Below, one piece after another: positions 17,674-27,810 of a DNA stretch of 64,000 nucleotides. Source of the stretch: JAKVBK01 sp022447275 (GTDB lineage Bacteria > Pseudomonadota > Alphaproteobacteria > Rhodobacterales > Rhodobacteraceae). The stretch lies in assembly GCA_047125605.1 (NCBI GenBank), contig CP138932.1, positions 2,108,001 through 2,172,000 of the forward strand. Direction: 5' to 3'. Every line of letters begins with the position of its first letter. Position 1 is the stretch's first letter. Made by a program: the position numbers and the translations under genes. The notes beneath the pieces are model-generated. The model did no database searches. It was not told the origin of the DNA and saw only the letters and a program-made list of their open reading frames with translations.

Positions 17674-18579
17674 TTGGTCCACAGCACGCAACCTTCACGG
17701 CAACCCGTTATGACGCGGCAAATGCTTGGCAGGCAGGGGGATGGGACAAACCTGTCCGAACAGCCCTATGACCGCCGCCGTCTGTCCTATGCCGCAACCT
17801 TTCCCCACCCGGCCCAGCGCCTGACGATTCAGACGCTTGAATTCCTGACCGGAAAACTGCGCTTGTTGCGTTTGATCCGCAAGTTTGAGGCCATGGGCGT
17901 GCCCCAGGGGCAGGCGTTTTGGGATCAGGCGCTCGAGTTGATGGGAATCGACCTCGTAACGCCCGAGGCGCAATTCGAAAATATTCCGAAAGAAGGGCCG
18001 CTGGTTATTGTCGCCAACCACCCCCACGGGCTGGTCGACGGCATGATTTTGGCGGAATTGATCGGACGCCGGCGCACCGACTACAAAATTCTGACCCGGT
18101 CACTCCTCACCGGCGTGGGCGAGATTGAAGAGTTCTTGATACCCGTGCCGTTCCCCCACGAAGAAAATTCGCTGGAGCAGAGCCTCGAGATGCGCAAGCG
18201 GTCAATGGACCATCTCAAGAATGGCGGGTGCATCGCGCTCTTTCCGTCTGGTGTCGTGGCATCTTCCAACACCATGTTTGGCCCGTCGGTCGAGCCGGAC
18301 TGGAACCCGTTTACCGCGAAGATGATCCAACGCTCTGGGGCCAAAGTGGTGCCGATCTACTTCCCAGGCGCAAATTCGCGCTGGTACCAAATCGCCAATC
18401 AGATTTCAGCATCGTTCCGCCAAGGCCTTTTGCTGCACGAGGTGGTGCATGCGCTCAACAAGCCTCAGTCACCAATCGTCGGAAACCTGATTGAGCGCGC
18501 AGAAATCGAAGCCTGGGCCTCAAATCCCCGCGGCTTTGTGGCTTGGCTGCGTGAAATCACCATGGGCCTGGGCAAGTAA
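17674..18579 (+). CDS. lysophospholipid acyltransferase family protein
   Basis: A 301-aa protein of the PlsC-like glycerolipid acyltransferase superfamily. The block VANHPHGLVDGMILAE near residues 112-127 is the acyltransferase active-site region, and FPSGVVASS and PIYFPGANSRW are the later conserved blocks. It probably acylates a lysophospholipid or aminolipid at the inner membrane. The TTG at 17674 has AAGGAG nine bases upstream; an in-frame ATG at 17710 is an alternative. It is not obviously linked to neighbouring genes. Confidence 0.8.
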   Translation: MVHSTQPSRQPVMTRQMLGRQGDGTNLSEQPYDRRRLSYAATFPHPAQRLTIQTLEFLTGKLRLLRLIRKFEAMGVPQGQAFWDQALELMGIDLVTPEAQFENIPKEGPLVIVANHPHGLVDGMILAELIGRRRTDYKILTRSLLTGVGEIEEFLIPVPFPHEENSLEQSLEMRKRSMDHLKNGGCIALFPSGVVASSNTMFGPSVEPDWNPFTAKMIQRSGAKVVPIYFPGANSRWYQIANQISASFRQGLLLHEVVHALNKPQSPIVGNLIERAEIEAWASNPRGFVAWLREITMGLGK

Positions 18580-18695
18580 TCACGCTGTAACGGGCACGGC
18601 GCGCGCGACGCAGCTGTTGCCCCGCCTAAAAGCATAGCAACGTTGCAAATCGACAAAGCGCTGCGTATGTCGGGAATTGCCACGAGGGAACGCCG

Positions 18696-19724
18696 ATGAA
18701 CTGGATTTCAAATTACGTCCGGCCCAAGATCAACTCGCTCTTCTCCCGCCGGGAAGTGCCTGAGAATCTCTGGACCAAGTGCCCGCAATGCGGAACCATG
18801 CTGTTCCATCGCGAATTGCGCGACAGTCTGAATGTCTGCACATCGTGCAATCACCATATGCCAATCAGTCCCCGCGCTCGGTTTGCCAGCCTGTTCGATG
18901 GCGGGATCTACACCGAAGTCGAGGTGCCGGAACCCGTGCTCGATCCGTTGCAATTCCGAGATCAGAAGCGCTACCCCGACCGCATGAAGACCGCGCAGAA
19001 AACAACCGGTGAAGCAGAAGCGATGCTGGTTGGTGAGGGCGAAATGGGACGCACGCCGATCATCGCGGCAGCCCAGGATTTCAGCTTCATGGGTGGCTCC
19101 ATGGGCATGTATGTCGGCAATGCCATCATTGCGGCTGCCACCCGTGCTGTCGCGCGCAAACGCCCCCTGATCCTGTTTTCTGCCGCTGGCGGTGCGCGCA
19201 TGCAGGAAGGCATCCTCAGCCTGATGCAAATGCCGCGGACAACAGTCGCGGTGGAGATGCTCAAGGAAGCAGGCCTGCCCTATATCGTTGTGCTCACGCA
19301 CCCCACGACCGGTGGTGTGACCGCGTCCTACGCGATGCTCGGCGACGTCCATATCGCGGAGCCGAACGCCCTGATTTGTTTTGCCGGCCCCCGCGTGATC
19401 GAACAGACGATCCGTGAGAAACTGCCCGAAGGCTTCCAACGCGCCGAGTATCTGCTGGAACACGGCATGCTGGATCGTGTCACACAGCGCAGCGATTTGC
19501 GCGAAGAGCTGATTACGATTACCCGGATGTTGATGGGCATGAAGGCCGCGGTGAAAGGTGATTTGCCTGCCCCGGGTCAGCCCGACCGGTTGAATGCCCT
19601 GCCTGCGCCAGACAGCGCGCAGCAGGCCCCCCGTGCTGACATGGCCGAGACGGACGAGCCCAGCCCGCCCGAACCTGAAAAGGACGGCCGTGTTCCAATG
19701 GGCCGTGTGCCCGGCACCTCCTGA
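18696..19724 (+). CDS. accD: acetyl-CoA carboxylase carboxyltransferase subunit beta
   Basis: A 342-aa AccD. The N-terminal zinc ribbon has two CxxC pairs (CPQC near 28 and CTSC near 47). The crotonase-like carboxyltransferase core includes FSAAGGARMQEG and HPTTGGVTASYAMLGD. With AccA it transfers carboxyl from biotin to acetyl-CoA to form malonyl-CoA. The C-terminal tail after about 290 is acidic, proline-rich and not conserved. It is followed after 15 nt by folC, a common pairing in proteobacteria. Confidence 0.96.
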   Translation: MNWISNYVRPKINSLFSRREVPENLWTKCPQCGTMLFHRELRDSLNVCTSCNHHMPISPRARFASLFDGGIYTEVEVPEPVLDPLQFRDQKRYPDRMKTAQKTTGEAEAMLVGEGEMGRTPIIAAAQDFSFMGGSMGMYVGNAIIAAATRAVARKRPLILFSAAGGARMQEGILSLMQMPRTTVAVEMLKEAGLPYIVVLTHPTTGGVTASYAMLGDVHIAEPNALICFAGPRVIEQTIREKLPEGFQRAEYLLEHGMLDRVTQRSDLREELITITRMLMGMKAAVKGDLPAPGQPDRLNALPAPDSAQQAPRADMAETDEPSPPEPEKDGRVPMGRVPGTS

Positions 19725-19739
19725 TCCGGGCCCAACCGC

Positions 19740-21035
19740 ATGACCGAGCAGGACTGTGCCCGCTCCGAGGGGCTGCTGGCACAAATGCTGGCGCTGCACC
19801 CGACGGAGATCGACCTGTCGTTGGATCGGATGCACCGGCTTTTGCAAGCCATGGTGGCACCCCATGAACGTCTGAAAAACGTTCTGCATATCGCGGGCAC
19901 CAACGGCAAAGGATCAACCCAAGCCTACCTGAAAGCAGGCTTGCGCGCCGCTGGCAGGTCCGTCGCCGCCTATACATCGCCGCATCTGGTCCAGTTTCAC
20001 GAGCGTATTGAGCTGCCTGACGGGCCCATTCAAGAGCCTGTTCTTTGTGATGTGCTAGAGCGGACTTTGATTGCAAACGGCCCGCACCCAATCACCTATT
20101 TCGAGGCCACGACAGCCGCTGCCTTTCTGGCCTTTGCAGAGGCCGCGCCCGATGATGTCATCCTGGAAGTCGGGTTGGGCGGCAAGTTGGACGCCACCAA
20201 TGTCATCGCCAAGCCGCGGCTTTGCGTGATCACGCCCATCGATATGGATCACCAGGATTTCCTCGGTGATACCCTGCACCAGATCGCAGCTGAGAAGGGC
20301 GGCATTCTGAAGGCCGGGGTCCCCTGTATCGTGGGCCGACAGCAGGATGCAGCGCTCGACGTGATCGAACGCCGCGCCGAAAGACTTGGGGCGCCTTTGC
20401 ATGTGTTAGGGCAACATTGGCATGCCTGGCAAGAACATGATCGACTGGTGTTTCAGGATGAAACAGGGCTGCTGGATCTGCCCCTGCCCCGCCTGCCCGG
20501 ACGCCATCAGATCGAAAACGCCGGTATGGCCCTCGCGGCCCTGCGCAGCCTTGGCATGCAGGAAGATGTCTGCACGGCCGCCATGCAAACGGCCACGTGG
20601 CCCGCGCGTATGGAGCGCCTGCGCGGAGGGGCCCTGTCAGGCGGCTTTGCGCAGGGCGAGCTCTGGCTCGATGGCGGGCACAATCCGGCCGCGGCGCAAG
20701 CCTTGGCTGACACTCTGCGCAGCTTGCCGCCACGCCCTTTGCACCTGATTGTAGGCCTGCAGGGCCAGAAGGATGTGGAGGGCTATCTTACACCGCTGCT
20801 CGACATCGCCAGCAGCCTGACGGCCGTGCCCGTTCCCGCAGCACGGGGCGGCGCCGCAGACCCAAAGGCGCTGGCGAAACGCGCACAAGAAACGGGATGC
20901 CAGGCGGGCACGGCGACAGATGTCCACGCCGCCTTGGCGCACTTGGCAAAGGAGGCCCCCGAAGCGCGCGTGTTGGTCTGCGGCTCGCTCTATCTTGCCG
21001 GGGATGTTCTCAAAGCCGAGCGAGGCCACGCCTAA
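19740..21035 (+). CDS. folC: folylpolyglutamate synthase / dihydrofolate synthase
   Basis: A 431-aa Mur-ligase family enzyme with P-loop HIAGTNGKGST near 51-61, the folate-binding TSPHLVQFHERI segment, the DATNVI motif and a C-terminal domain with WLDGGHNPAA. It adds glutamate to dihydropteroate or folate. It is co-oriented with accD and converges on zapE with only 12 nt between the stops. Confidence 0.94.
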   Translation: MTEQDCARSEGLLAQMLALHPTEIDLSLDRMHRLLQAMVAPHERLKNVLHIAGTNGKGSTQAYLKAGLRAAGRSVAAYTSPHLVQFHERIELPDGPIQEPVLCDVLERTLIANGPHPITYFEATTAAAFLAFAEAAPDDVILEVGLGGKLDATNVIAKPRLCVITPIDMDHQDFLGDTLHQIAAEKGGILKAGVPCIVGRQQDAALDVIERRAERLGAPLHVLGQHWHAWQEHDRLVFQDETGLLDLPLPRLPGRHQIENAGMALAALRSLGMQEDVCTAAMQTATWPARMERLRGGALSGGFAQGELWLDGGHNPAAAQALADTLRSLPPRPLHLIVGLQGQKDVEGYLTPLLDIASSLTAVPVPAARGGAADPKALAKRAQETGCQAGTATDVHAALAHLAKEAPEARVLVCGSLYLAGDVLKAERGHA

Positions 21036-21047
21036 GCCCGTCGGGCG

Positions 21048-22121
21048 TCAGGCATCGCGGCCCCAATCCGCGTCTTGCATTTCCATGAGACGCGAAGCCG
21101 TCCGCTCAAATTCAAAGCTGCCTTCCCCCTCGACATAGAGCATGTCCGGGCGGGCCGCTGCCGAGCAGATCAGGCGCACCTTCGCCTCATAGAGCGCGTC
21201 GATCAACGTCACGAACCGCTTGGCCTCATTGAAATTTCGCCGGGACAGGCGCGGGATATCTTCCAGCACCAAAACCCGGGTTTGCCGGGCGATCTCGAGG
21301 TAGTCACCCGGGCCGAGCGGCTGATGGCAGAGGCTGTGAAACCCGGATTTTGCCACCCCATTGCGAAAAGCCGGAAGGGTGATCGTGCGCCCCTTTATGC
21401 GGATCTCCAGAGGCTCTGCCTTGCCACCTGTCAGATCGGCAAAAATCTCTTCCAGTTGCACCTGCACTTCGGGCGTGTGGGGGTAAAAATACACTTGCTC
21501 CCCCCCAAGCCGCCCCTGGCGATAATCCATATCGGAGGCCAGCTCCCAAATCGCCATATGCGTCTTGAGCTGTTCAATGAACGGCAGGAAAAGCTGCCGG
21601 TTCAAGCCATCCTTATAAAGATCATCCGGAACCCGGTTCGAGGTGGTCACCACAGCCACGCCGGCCGCGAAAAGCTGCTCAAACAGACGTCCAACGATCA
21701 TCGCATCGGCAATGTCAGTGATCTGCATCTCATCGAAGGACAGCAGCTGCACCTCAGCGATGATGGCCTTCGCCACGGGCACAATCGGGTCTTTCACAGC
21801 CGTCTGGCGGTGGTGATGCAGGGCATCCTGCACTTCTTGCATGAAGGCGTGAAAATGCACCCGCCGTTTGCGTGCCACAGGGGCCAGTTCGTGAAACAGA
21901 TCCATCAGCATGGACTTGCCGCGTCCGACGCCGCCCCACAGGTAGAGGCCCCTGATCGGCGCAGGGGCCTTGGCTCGGCTGAAAAAGCCGCGTCTTGGGG
22001 CCGGCACAGACAGATCATCCAGCATGCGCTGCAATTGAGGCAAAGCCGCACGCTGAACGGCGTCTTCCTGCAAAGCCCCCCCTGCCACCCGGCTGTCATA
22101 TGCATCAGAAATTAAAACCAT
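21048..22121 (-). CDS. zapE: cell division protein ZapE (AFG1-like ATPase)
   Basis: A 357-aa AFG1-family P-loop ATPase. Walker A is GGVGRGKS near 63-70 within GLYLWGGVGRGKSMLMD; Walker B is LLSFDEMQITDIADAM, followed by the Arg-containing TSNRVPDDLYKDGL. In Escherichia coli ZapE acts on the Z-ring under stress; in mitochondria the relative handles respiratory subunits. In Rhodobacterales it typically lies near the TCA-cycle gene mdh, which is not in this window. Confidence 0.92.
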   Translation of the reverse strand: MVLISDAYDSRVAGGALQEDAVQRAALPQLQRMLDDLSVPAPRRGFFSRAKAPAPIRGLYLWGGVGRGKSMLMDLFHELAPVARKRRVHFHAFMQEVQDALHHHRQTAVKDPIVPVAKAIIAEVQLLSFDEMQITDIADAMIVGRLFEQLFAAGVAVVTTSNRVPDDLYKDGLNRQLFLPFIEQLKTHMAIWELASDMDYRQGRLGGEQVYFYPHTPEVQVQLEEIFADLTGGKAEPLEIRIKGRTITLPAFRNGVAKSGFHSLCHQPLGPGDYLEIARQTRVLVLEDIPRLSRRNFNEAKRFVTLIDALYEAKVRLICSAAARPDMLYVEGEGSFEFERTASRLMEMQDADWGRDA

Positions 22122-22251
22122 AGGGTGTTGTTAGCTGGCACGGGCGTCAGAGGGAAGCAGAGCTTGCGCGCGCGCATCTGAGCGGCGCCTGTGCGCCCGA
22201 TCTGCGCAGAACCCGTTTGACGAAAGGGGCTCCGCGCGACACATTTCCCCA

Positions 22252-23487
22252 ATGACGAAAACTCCTCTCTTTACCCCCGTTCTTATCGGTGGCTGCTTTA
22301 TCCTGCTGATCAGCTTCGGGGTGCGCGGCGCCATGGGTGTCTTCCAGATCCCTATTGCAGAGGATTTCGGCTGGGCGCGCTCCGAATTTAGCCTTGCCTT
22401 GGCCATTCAAAACCTCGCTTGGGGGATCGGACAGCCAATCTTTGGGGCCATCGCTGAGAAAATTGGCGATCGCAAAGCCATTGTGATGGGTATCGCGCTC
22501 TATGTGGGCGGCATGGTGTTTTCAACGCTGGCCACCACCCCCCTCGAGCACCAGTTTCTGCAATTTGCCGTGGGCATGGGCGTGGCAGGCACGGGCTTCG
22601 GCGTTATCCTAGCGATCATCGGCCGCGCGTCTAGCGACGAGAACCGGTCAATGTCGCTGGCGATTGCCTCCGCGACAGGTTCTGTGGGCCTAATCATTGG
22701 CCCGCCCGCGGCCGAAGCATTGCTGCAGGTCATGAGCTGGCAAGGGGTTTTCCTGGTCTTTTCAGGGCTGATCCTGATGATGCTTCTGGCCCTGCCGCTG
22801 CTGCGCACGCCACAAACGGCCAGCAAGGCCCAACTGGAAGAAGCGATGGCCCCCGTGCTCAGGCGTGCCTTCCGCGACCCATCCTACATCCTGATTTTCG
22901 TGGGCTTCTTTTCCTGCGGCTACCAGTTGGGCTTCCTGACGTCTCATTTTCCCGCAATGGTGACAGAGATGTGCGGCCCCATCCAGCCGGGCTCTGTGCT
23001 TGATGGGCTTGGCATTTCTACCACATCAGCGCTTGGGGCCCTGTCACTGTCCATGATTGGTCTGACGAATATTGCCGGCACGCTGGCCGCGGGGTGGGGC
23101 GGCAGCCGCTTCCAAAAGAAGAACCTGCTTGCCGCGATTTACATGGGGCGAACGCTGGTTGGCGCTGCATTCATCCTGACGCCGATCACCCCGGAAACCG
23201 TGGTGCTGTTTTCGGCGGCCATGGGGGCGCTTTGGCTTGCGACCGTGCCGCTCACATCCGGGCTGGTCGCCCATATTTACGGGCTGCGCTATATGGGCAC
23301 GCTCTATGGGATCGTGTTTCTCAGCCACCAACTGGGCAGCTTCCTTGGCATCTGGCTGGGCGGCGCGCTGTATGACCAAACCGGCGATTACACCCTGGTT
23401 TGGTGGATCGGGGTCGCTGTGGGGCTTTTTTCCGCAATCGTGCATTTGCCAATCAGGGAAAAACCCCTGCCCGCTCAGCCTGCCTGA
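22252..23487 (+). CDS. MFS transporter
   Basis: A 411-aa major facilitator with twelve predicted helices. The loop 2-3 motif appears as GAIAEKIGDRKAIVMG. A second half of similar topology begins near residue 205. It resembles the oxalate/formate antiporter-like or monocarboxylate branch (GFFSCGYQLGFLTSHFPAMV), so an organic acid is a reasonable but unproven substrate. It is monocistronic and divergent from zapE by 130 nt. Confidence 0.85.
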   Translation: MTKTPLFTPVLIGGCFILLISFGVRGAMGVFQIPIAEDFGWARSEFSLALAIQNLAWGIGQPIFGAIAEKIGDRKAIVMGIALYVGGMVFSTLATTPLEHQFLQFAVGMGVAGTGFGVILAIIGRASSDENRSMSLAIASATGSVGLIIGPPAAEALLQVMSWQGVFLVFSGLILMMLLALPLLRTPQTASKAQLEEAMAPVLRRAFRDPSYILIFVGFFSCGYQLGFLTSHFPAMVTEMCGPIQPGSVLDGLGISTTSALGALSLSMIGLTNIAGTLAAGWGGSRFQKKNLLAAIYMGRTLVGAAFILTPITPETVVLFSAAMGALWLATVPLTSGLVAHIYGLRYMGTLYGIVFLSHQLGSFLGIWLGGALYDQTGDYTLVWWIGVAVGLFSAIVHLPIREKPLPAQPA

Positions 23488-23511
23488 GGCCCTAACCCGA
23501 TGGAGTGTCCA

Positions 23512-24405
23512 CTAGACACACAACAGCTTGCGCGTCAGCCACCAGGCTGCCAGCAGCACCGGAATCGCTGCCGCAACAGCTAGGCTTTCCCACCCAACGC
23601 GATCCTGCGGCGATTGGCTGACGAAAAGCGCGGCACCGGTGATGGTGCCCTTGGTGGCCAATATGAAAAGCCCAAAGAAGTTGTTTCCGAAATGCAGCCC
23701 CATGGAGGCCCCCAGACTGCCCGTGCGCTCTGCAAGATCCGCGGCCAGAAATGCGAAGGTCAGCACCCCCAGCAAAACGATGGGAAGGTTGGCCCCGGCT
23801 ATGGGCGAAATATGCAGCAAGGCAAACAGCACCGAGGGGATACCAATCCAGATCCAGCGCGCCACGAAGCGGGCGGCGAGTTGCTGCTGCAGATATCCGC
23901 GAAACAACACCTCTTCGGCGAAAATCTGCAAAAATAACATCGGGACCATGAGCGGAAGCAAGCTCAACCAGCGCATCAGCGGCAGGCCCGGCTCAGGCGG
24001 GACGATTCTGAGCCCAAGTAGGGTCAGGGGCAGATAGATCACAAGCACGGCTGCCAACGCCGCAACAAAGCCCCGCACCCACAGCCTTGACGGGCCAAGC
24101 AAGGATGCAGGCCCGCGCCCGTGCAGCGCCCCAGCAGCCAGCAATGGGCCCAGCGCCGTACCGGCGAATGTCAGCAAAAGAACCATCACTTTTCCAGGCG
24201 TGTCCGGCTGCGGAATGCCTTGTACAAAAGGCATAACGGCAAACGGCCCTTCCTGAGCGGCGACAATCCCCGTGGCAACCGCAAACACCGAAATCGCGGT
24301 TGTCAGATACACGAAGAGGCACAGCAGCATACCAAGCAGCAGACGCCACAATTCAGGCGTGCGTCGCGCTTGCGAAAGCGCGGCTTCGAATTCAGGATGT
24401 CGCAT
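23512..24405 (-). CDS. CPBP family intramembrane glutamic endopeptidase
   Basis: A 297-aa polytopic membrane protein with about eight helices. The Abi/CPBP motif 1 is AEEVLFRGYLQQQL near 165-178, carrying the catalytic Glu pair and the Arg; the later His motif is LHISPI, and a further conserved helix ends in GLHFGNNFFGL. These proteases cleave CaaX-type or other membrane substrates, and some are linked to bacteriocin immunity. The substrate here is unknown. Confidence 0.87.
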   Translation of the reverse strand: MRHPEFEAALSQARRTPELWRLLLGMLLCLFVYLTTAISVFAVATGIVAAQEGPFAVMPFVQGIPQPDTPGKVMVLLLTFAGTALGPLLAAGALHGRGPASLLGPSRLWVRGFVAALAAVLVIYLPLTLLGLRIVPPEPGLPLMRWLSLLPLMVPMLFLQIFAEEVLFRGYLQQQLAARFVARWIWIGIPSVLFALLHISPIAGANLPIVLLGVLTFAFLAADLAERTGSLGASMGLHFGNNFFGLFILATKGTITGAALFVSQSPQDRVGWESLAVAAAIPVLLAAWWLTRKLLCV

Positions 24406-24575
24406 GAAGGCTCACATGTGATTTGAAAGGTTAACGCTAGCAAGGCGGGCTCTGGCGTCAACCACTGAGACCGGCATCTCTGCGGCAACCCCTCTTGGGC
24501 CTTGTATGCCGGTGGTCTGCCGATTATTCCAAATCAAACCCCGCGCGCCCGCGCCGCCAGGAGGAGCTTAAAGTC

Positions 24576-26309
24576 ATGCTTAAGAAACCATACGACAAAA
24601 GCAATCTGCCCAGCCGCCATGTGACGGTCGGCCCTGCCCGGGCGCCGCACCGTTCATACTATTACGCGATGGGGCTGACAGAGGAAGAAATCGCGCAGCC
24701 TTTCGTGGGTGTGGCCACATGCTGGAACGAGGCGGCACCGTGCAACATTGCCCTCAACCGACAGGCCCAAGCGGTCAAGCTCGGCGTGAAGGCGGCCCAT
24801 GGCACACCGCGGGAATTCACCACCATCACCGTGACCGACGGTATCGCAATGGGCCACGAGGGCATGCGCTCCTCCTTGGCATCGCGCGAGGCAATTGCCG
24901 ACACCGTGGAGTTGACGATGCGCGGGCATTGCTACGATGCGATCGTCGGTCTTGCGGGCTGCGATAAATCGCTGCCCGGCATGATGATGGCAATGGTGCG
25001 CCTGAATGTGCCGTCAGTGTTCATCTATGGCGGATCGATCATGCCAGGCCGTTTTCAGGGCCGTGACGTAACCGTGCAGGATGTGTTCGAGGCGGTTGGC
25101 CGCCATCAGGCGGGGCAGAATTCCGACGAGGAACTGCGTGAGCTTGAAAAGGTGGCCTGCCCCTCTGCCGGAGCCTGTGGTGGCCAATTTACTGCAAACA
25201 CCATGGCCTGTGTCTCCGAGGCAATCGGCCTTGCCCTGCCAAACTCGGCCGGCGCGCCAGCCCCCTATGAGAGCCGTGATGCCTATGCCTCCGCATCAGG
25301 CGAAGCAGTCATGGCCTTGATTGAGAAAAACATCCGCGCCCGCGATGTTGTGACACGCAAGAGCCTTGAGAATGCTGCGCGGATCGTAGCCTGCACCGGT
25401 GGCTCAACCAATGCGGGCCTGCACCTACCCGCGATTGCCCATGAAGCCGGCATCGATTTCAACCTTCAGGACGTCTGCGACATCTTCAAGGACACGCCCT
25501 ATTTCGTGGATCTCAAGCCGGGTGGCAAATATGTCGCCAAGGACATGTATGAGGCCGGGGGTGTGCCCGCCGTCATGAAACAGTTGCAAAAGGCTGGCCT
25601 GATCCACGAAGACTGCATGACCGCCACTGGCAAAACCATGGGTGAAGTGCTGGACGAGATCGACATTGCCCCCGATGGCAAGGTGATCCATCCGGTCGAG
25701 ACACCGCTGACAGCCACAGGTGGCGTTGTCGGCCTGATCGGCAACCTCGCCCCTGAAGGCGCGATTGTTAAGGTTGCCGGCATGTCCGAAGAAGAGCAGG
25801 TCTTCACCGGGCCCGCCCGTGTTTTCGAATGCGAGGAAGAGGCATTTGAGGCCGTCAAGGCGCGCCAGTACAAGGAAGGCGAAGTGCTTGTCATCCGCAA
25901 CGAAGGCCCCTCGGGTGGGCCGGGCATGCGCGAGATGCTGGCCACCACAGCCGCCCTGTCCGGCCAAGGCATGGGCAAGAAAGTGGCGCTGATCACCGAT
26001 GGCCGTTTCTCTGGCGCGACCCGCGGCTTCTGCGTGGGGCACGTGGGCCCGGAGGCCGCTCATTGCGGCCCTATCGGCCTGCTGGAGCATGGCGACATGA
26101 TCACCATTAACGCGATCGAAGGCACCATCTCTGTAGACCTGAGCGACGAGCAACTGGCAGAACGCAAAGCCAACTGGAAAGGTCCGAAGGAAACCATCTA
26201 CGCCTCCGGTGCGCTGTGGAAATACGCGCAGTTGGTCGGCGGCGCAAAGGATGGCGCAGTGACCCACCCGGGCGGCAAGCAGGAGCGTCATGAATATATG
26301 GATCTCTAA
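24576..26309 (+). CDS. ilvD: dihydroxy-acid dehydratase
   Basis: A 577-aa IlvD with the three cysteine segments that bind the Fe-S cluster: CWNEAAPCN, GCDKSLPG and CPSAGACGG. It dehydrates 2,3-dihydroxy-3-methyl acids to 2-keto acids in valine and isoleucine synthesis. The ATG at 24576 with GGAGGAG upstream is chosen over the earlier in-frame codon at 24495. The 3' end overlaps the downstream lipoprotein gene by 20 nt. Related ED dehydratases differ in substrate, but the motif pattern favours IlvD. Confidence 0.93.
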   Translation: MLKKPYDKSNLPSRHVTVGPARAPHRSYYYAMGLTEEEIAQPFVGVATCWNEAAPCNIALNRQAQAVKLGVKAAHGTPREFTTITVTDGIAMGHEGMRSSLASREAIADTVELTMRGHCYDAIVGLAGCDKSLPGMMMAMVRLNVPSVFIYGGSIMPGRFQGRDVTVQDVFEAVGRHQAGQNSDEELRELEKVACPSAGACGGQFTANTMACVSEAIGLALPNSAGAPAPYESRDAYASASGEAVMALIEKNIRARDVVTRKSLENAARIVACTGGSTNAGLHLPAIAHEAGIDFNLQDVCDIFKDTPYFVDLKPGGKYVAKDMYEAGGVPAVMKQLQKAGLIHEDCMTATGKTMGEVLDEIDIAPDGKVIHPVETPLTATGGVVGLIGNLAPEGAIVKVAGMSEEEQVFTGPARVFECEEEAFEAVKARQYKEGEVLVIRNEGPSGGPGMREMLATTAALSGQGMGKKVALITDGRFSGATRGFCVGHVGPEAAHCGPIGLLEHGDMITINAIEGTISVDLSDEQLAERKANWKGPKETIYASGALWKYAQLVGGAKDGAVTHPGGKQERHEYMDL

Positions 26310-26997
26310 AGGTCTTGTGGCCCTTGGCCTGCTCGCGGTGCTGGGCGGCTGTGTCACGGGGCCCGGCAGTCCGGGGCAATCCCGCTTCGGGGAAGGCCTT
26401 GGAACCCCCGCGCGACAAGCGCCGGTTTTGGGTGGTGCGGTCACCGTGACAGGCCCAGAGGGCTACTGCGTGGATAAATCAGCCTCGCGCGTAGGCGGGG
26501 AAACGGCCTTTGTCCTTATGGCGCCTTGCGAGAGGTTTCGCCGCGGCGTTGCAGGAATTCTGTTTCGTCCGCGTGCCCTCGTGACGGCCACAGTTACCGA
26601 AGGATCCGGCCCGACTGCTAGCGGCTATAAGCGCTTTTTCTCTGAACGGGAGGGGTTGAGCGCCCTCTCCCACAACGGCAACCCAGAAGGTGTCGATGTC
26701 GAGTCGATGGGTGCGGCATCGGACGGCTCTTTCAGGGTGACCGTCACCGATAGCGTGGCACCTGACAAAAACGGCCTTGTCGACACGCGCTCCTGGCGCG
26801 CCTTTTTCACGGTTGAGGGCCATCTTGTGGCGGCCTCGCTGCGCAGCCCACGCGGCGCGCCCCTGTCATCAGATGGGGCCCAAAGCATGCTCACACAAAT
26901 GGTCGCCGCCATCCGCCAAGCCAGTGCGCCTCCAGAACCACCAGAAACAGCTGAAACCGCGCCTGTCGCCCGCGCAACCTCCGCACTTCAGGACTAG
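26290..26997 (+). CDS. putative lipoprotein of unknown function
   Basis: A 235-aa protein with a lipoprotein signal peptide: hydrophobic segment GLVALGLLAVL followed by the lipobox LGGC, with Cys near residue 18. The mature part has a compact region with conserved-looking YCVDKSASR and APCERFRRG, and a low-complexity C terminus rich in Pro, Glu, Thr and Ala. It starts inside the ilvD 3' end, so the two are translationally linked. No family is recognised. Confidence 0.72.
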   Translation: MNIWISKGLVALGLLAVLGGCVTGPGSPGQSRFGEGLGTPARQAPVLGGAVTVTGPEGYCVDKSASRVGGETAFVLMAPCERFRRGVAGILFRPRALVTATVTEGSGPTASGYKRFFSEREGLSALSHNGNPEGVDVESMGAASDGSFRVTVTDSVAPDKNGLVDTRSWRAFFTVEGHLVAASLRSPRGAPLSSDGAQSMLTQMVAAIRQASAPPEPPETAETAPVARATSALQD

Positions 26998-27011
26998 ACA
27001 CCGCCAAACCA

Positions 27012-27776
27012 ATGCAGCGTGATCCATTCTCCAGCTATATCGATTTGGCCGCTTGGCGCAGAACCCTGCGTCGCTGGCGACGGTTCGCTGAGACAGCGAA
27101 AGCACAGGACGCTGATGTCTTGTTGAATGCCGCGCGGCAAGCGGCCAAGTTGCAGCCCTTTTTGGATAAGGTCGCCGACATTGCAGAAGAAAAGTCTGAC
27201 CGGTCGTCCGCGACAAGCATCGATCCAGATCAATTGCCGCAGAACACGGAATGGACATGGCAGCCCGGGCCTTGGAAAGGGCGTGTGCACCCGCGCGGCA
27301 TTGCAGGCTTTGAGAGTGGCACCCCATTCGGAGAGAGCGTGGTTGCCTACCATGATTGCCCCTTAAAGGAGGTCACGCTGCGCCAAAAGGCACGCGATGG
27401 CAAATGGGCCATAACGCTTGATTGGACGGGCTTTACGGGAAGCTACATCTCGACAGTGATCAAGCTGCCCCAAGATGCAGCCAAGGCTCTTTGCCCCAAA
27501 AGCGTGATCTCCCTGCGCGGTATCTTTCAGTCAGAGCTAGGGGGAGAATGCTTCGTGCGCCTCAATATCCGAAACGGGCCAAACGTGGCGCAGATCAACA
27601 TACAACAGGACTTTTCCGATGAGATTCAATTGGCGTCCTTTGATCTGGCCTATACCCGGTTCAATCAAGAGCGGATCAGCGGGGCTTGGATTGACGTGAT
27701 TTATGAAGCCTTGCCAGCCAATCTCATTACGCTCTCTGATATGACAGTCATCCGGAATAAAAGGGCAGAGTTGTAA
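27012..27776 (+). CDS. conserved hypothetical protein (254 aa)
   Basis: A soluble-looking protein without signal peptide, starting 14 nt after the lipoprotein gene. The N-terminal 90 residues are basic and helical; the rest is rich in beta-type sequence, for example WQPGPWKGRVHPRG and FVRLNIRNGPNVAQIN, resembling a carbohydrate-binding or beta-sandwich fold. I believe it matches an uncharacterised Rhodobacteraceae DUF family, but the identity is not certain. It may share a transcript with its neighbours. Confidence 0.72.
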   Translation: MQRDPFSSYIDLAAWRRTLRRWRRFAETAKAQDADVLLNAARQAAKLQPFLDKVADIAEEKSDRSSATSIDPDQLPQNTEWTWQPGPWKGRVHPRGIAGFESGTPFGESVVAYHDCPLKEVTLRQKARDGKWAITLDWTGFTGSYISTVIKLPQDAAKALCPKSVISLRGIFQSELGGECFVRLNIRNGPNVAQINIQQDFSDEIQLASFDLAYTRFNQERISGAWIDVIYEALPANLITLSDMTVIRNKRAEL

Positions 27777-27810
27777 AGGTGACCCAGCCCGCCACAAAGA
27801 GGAGCCCGAG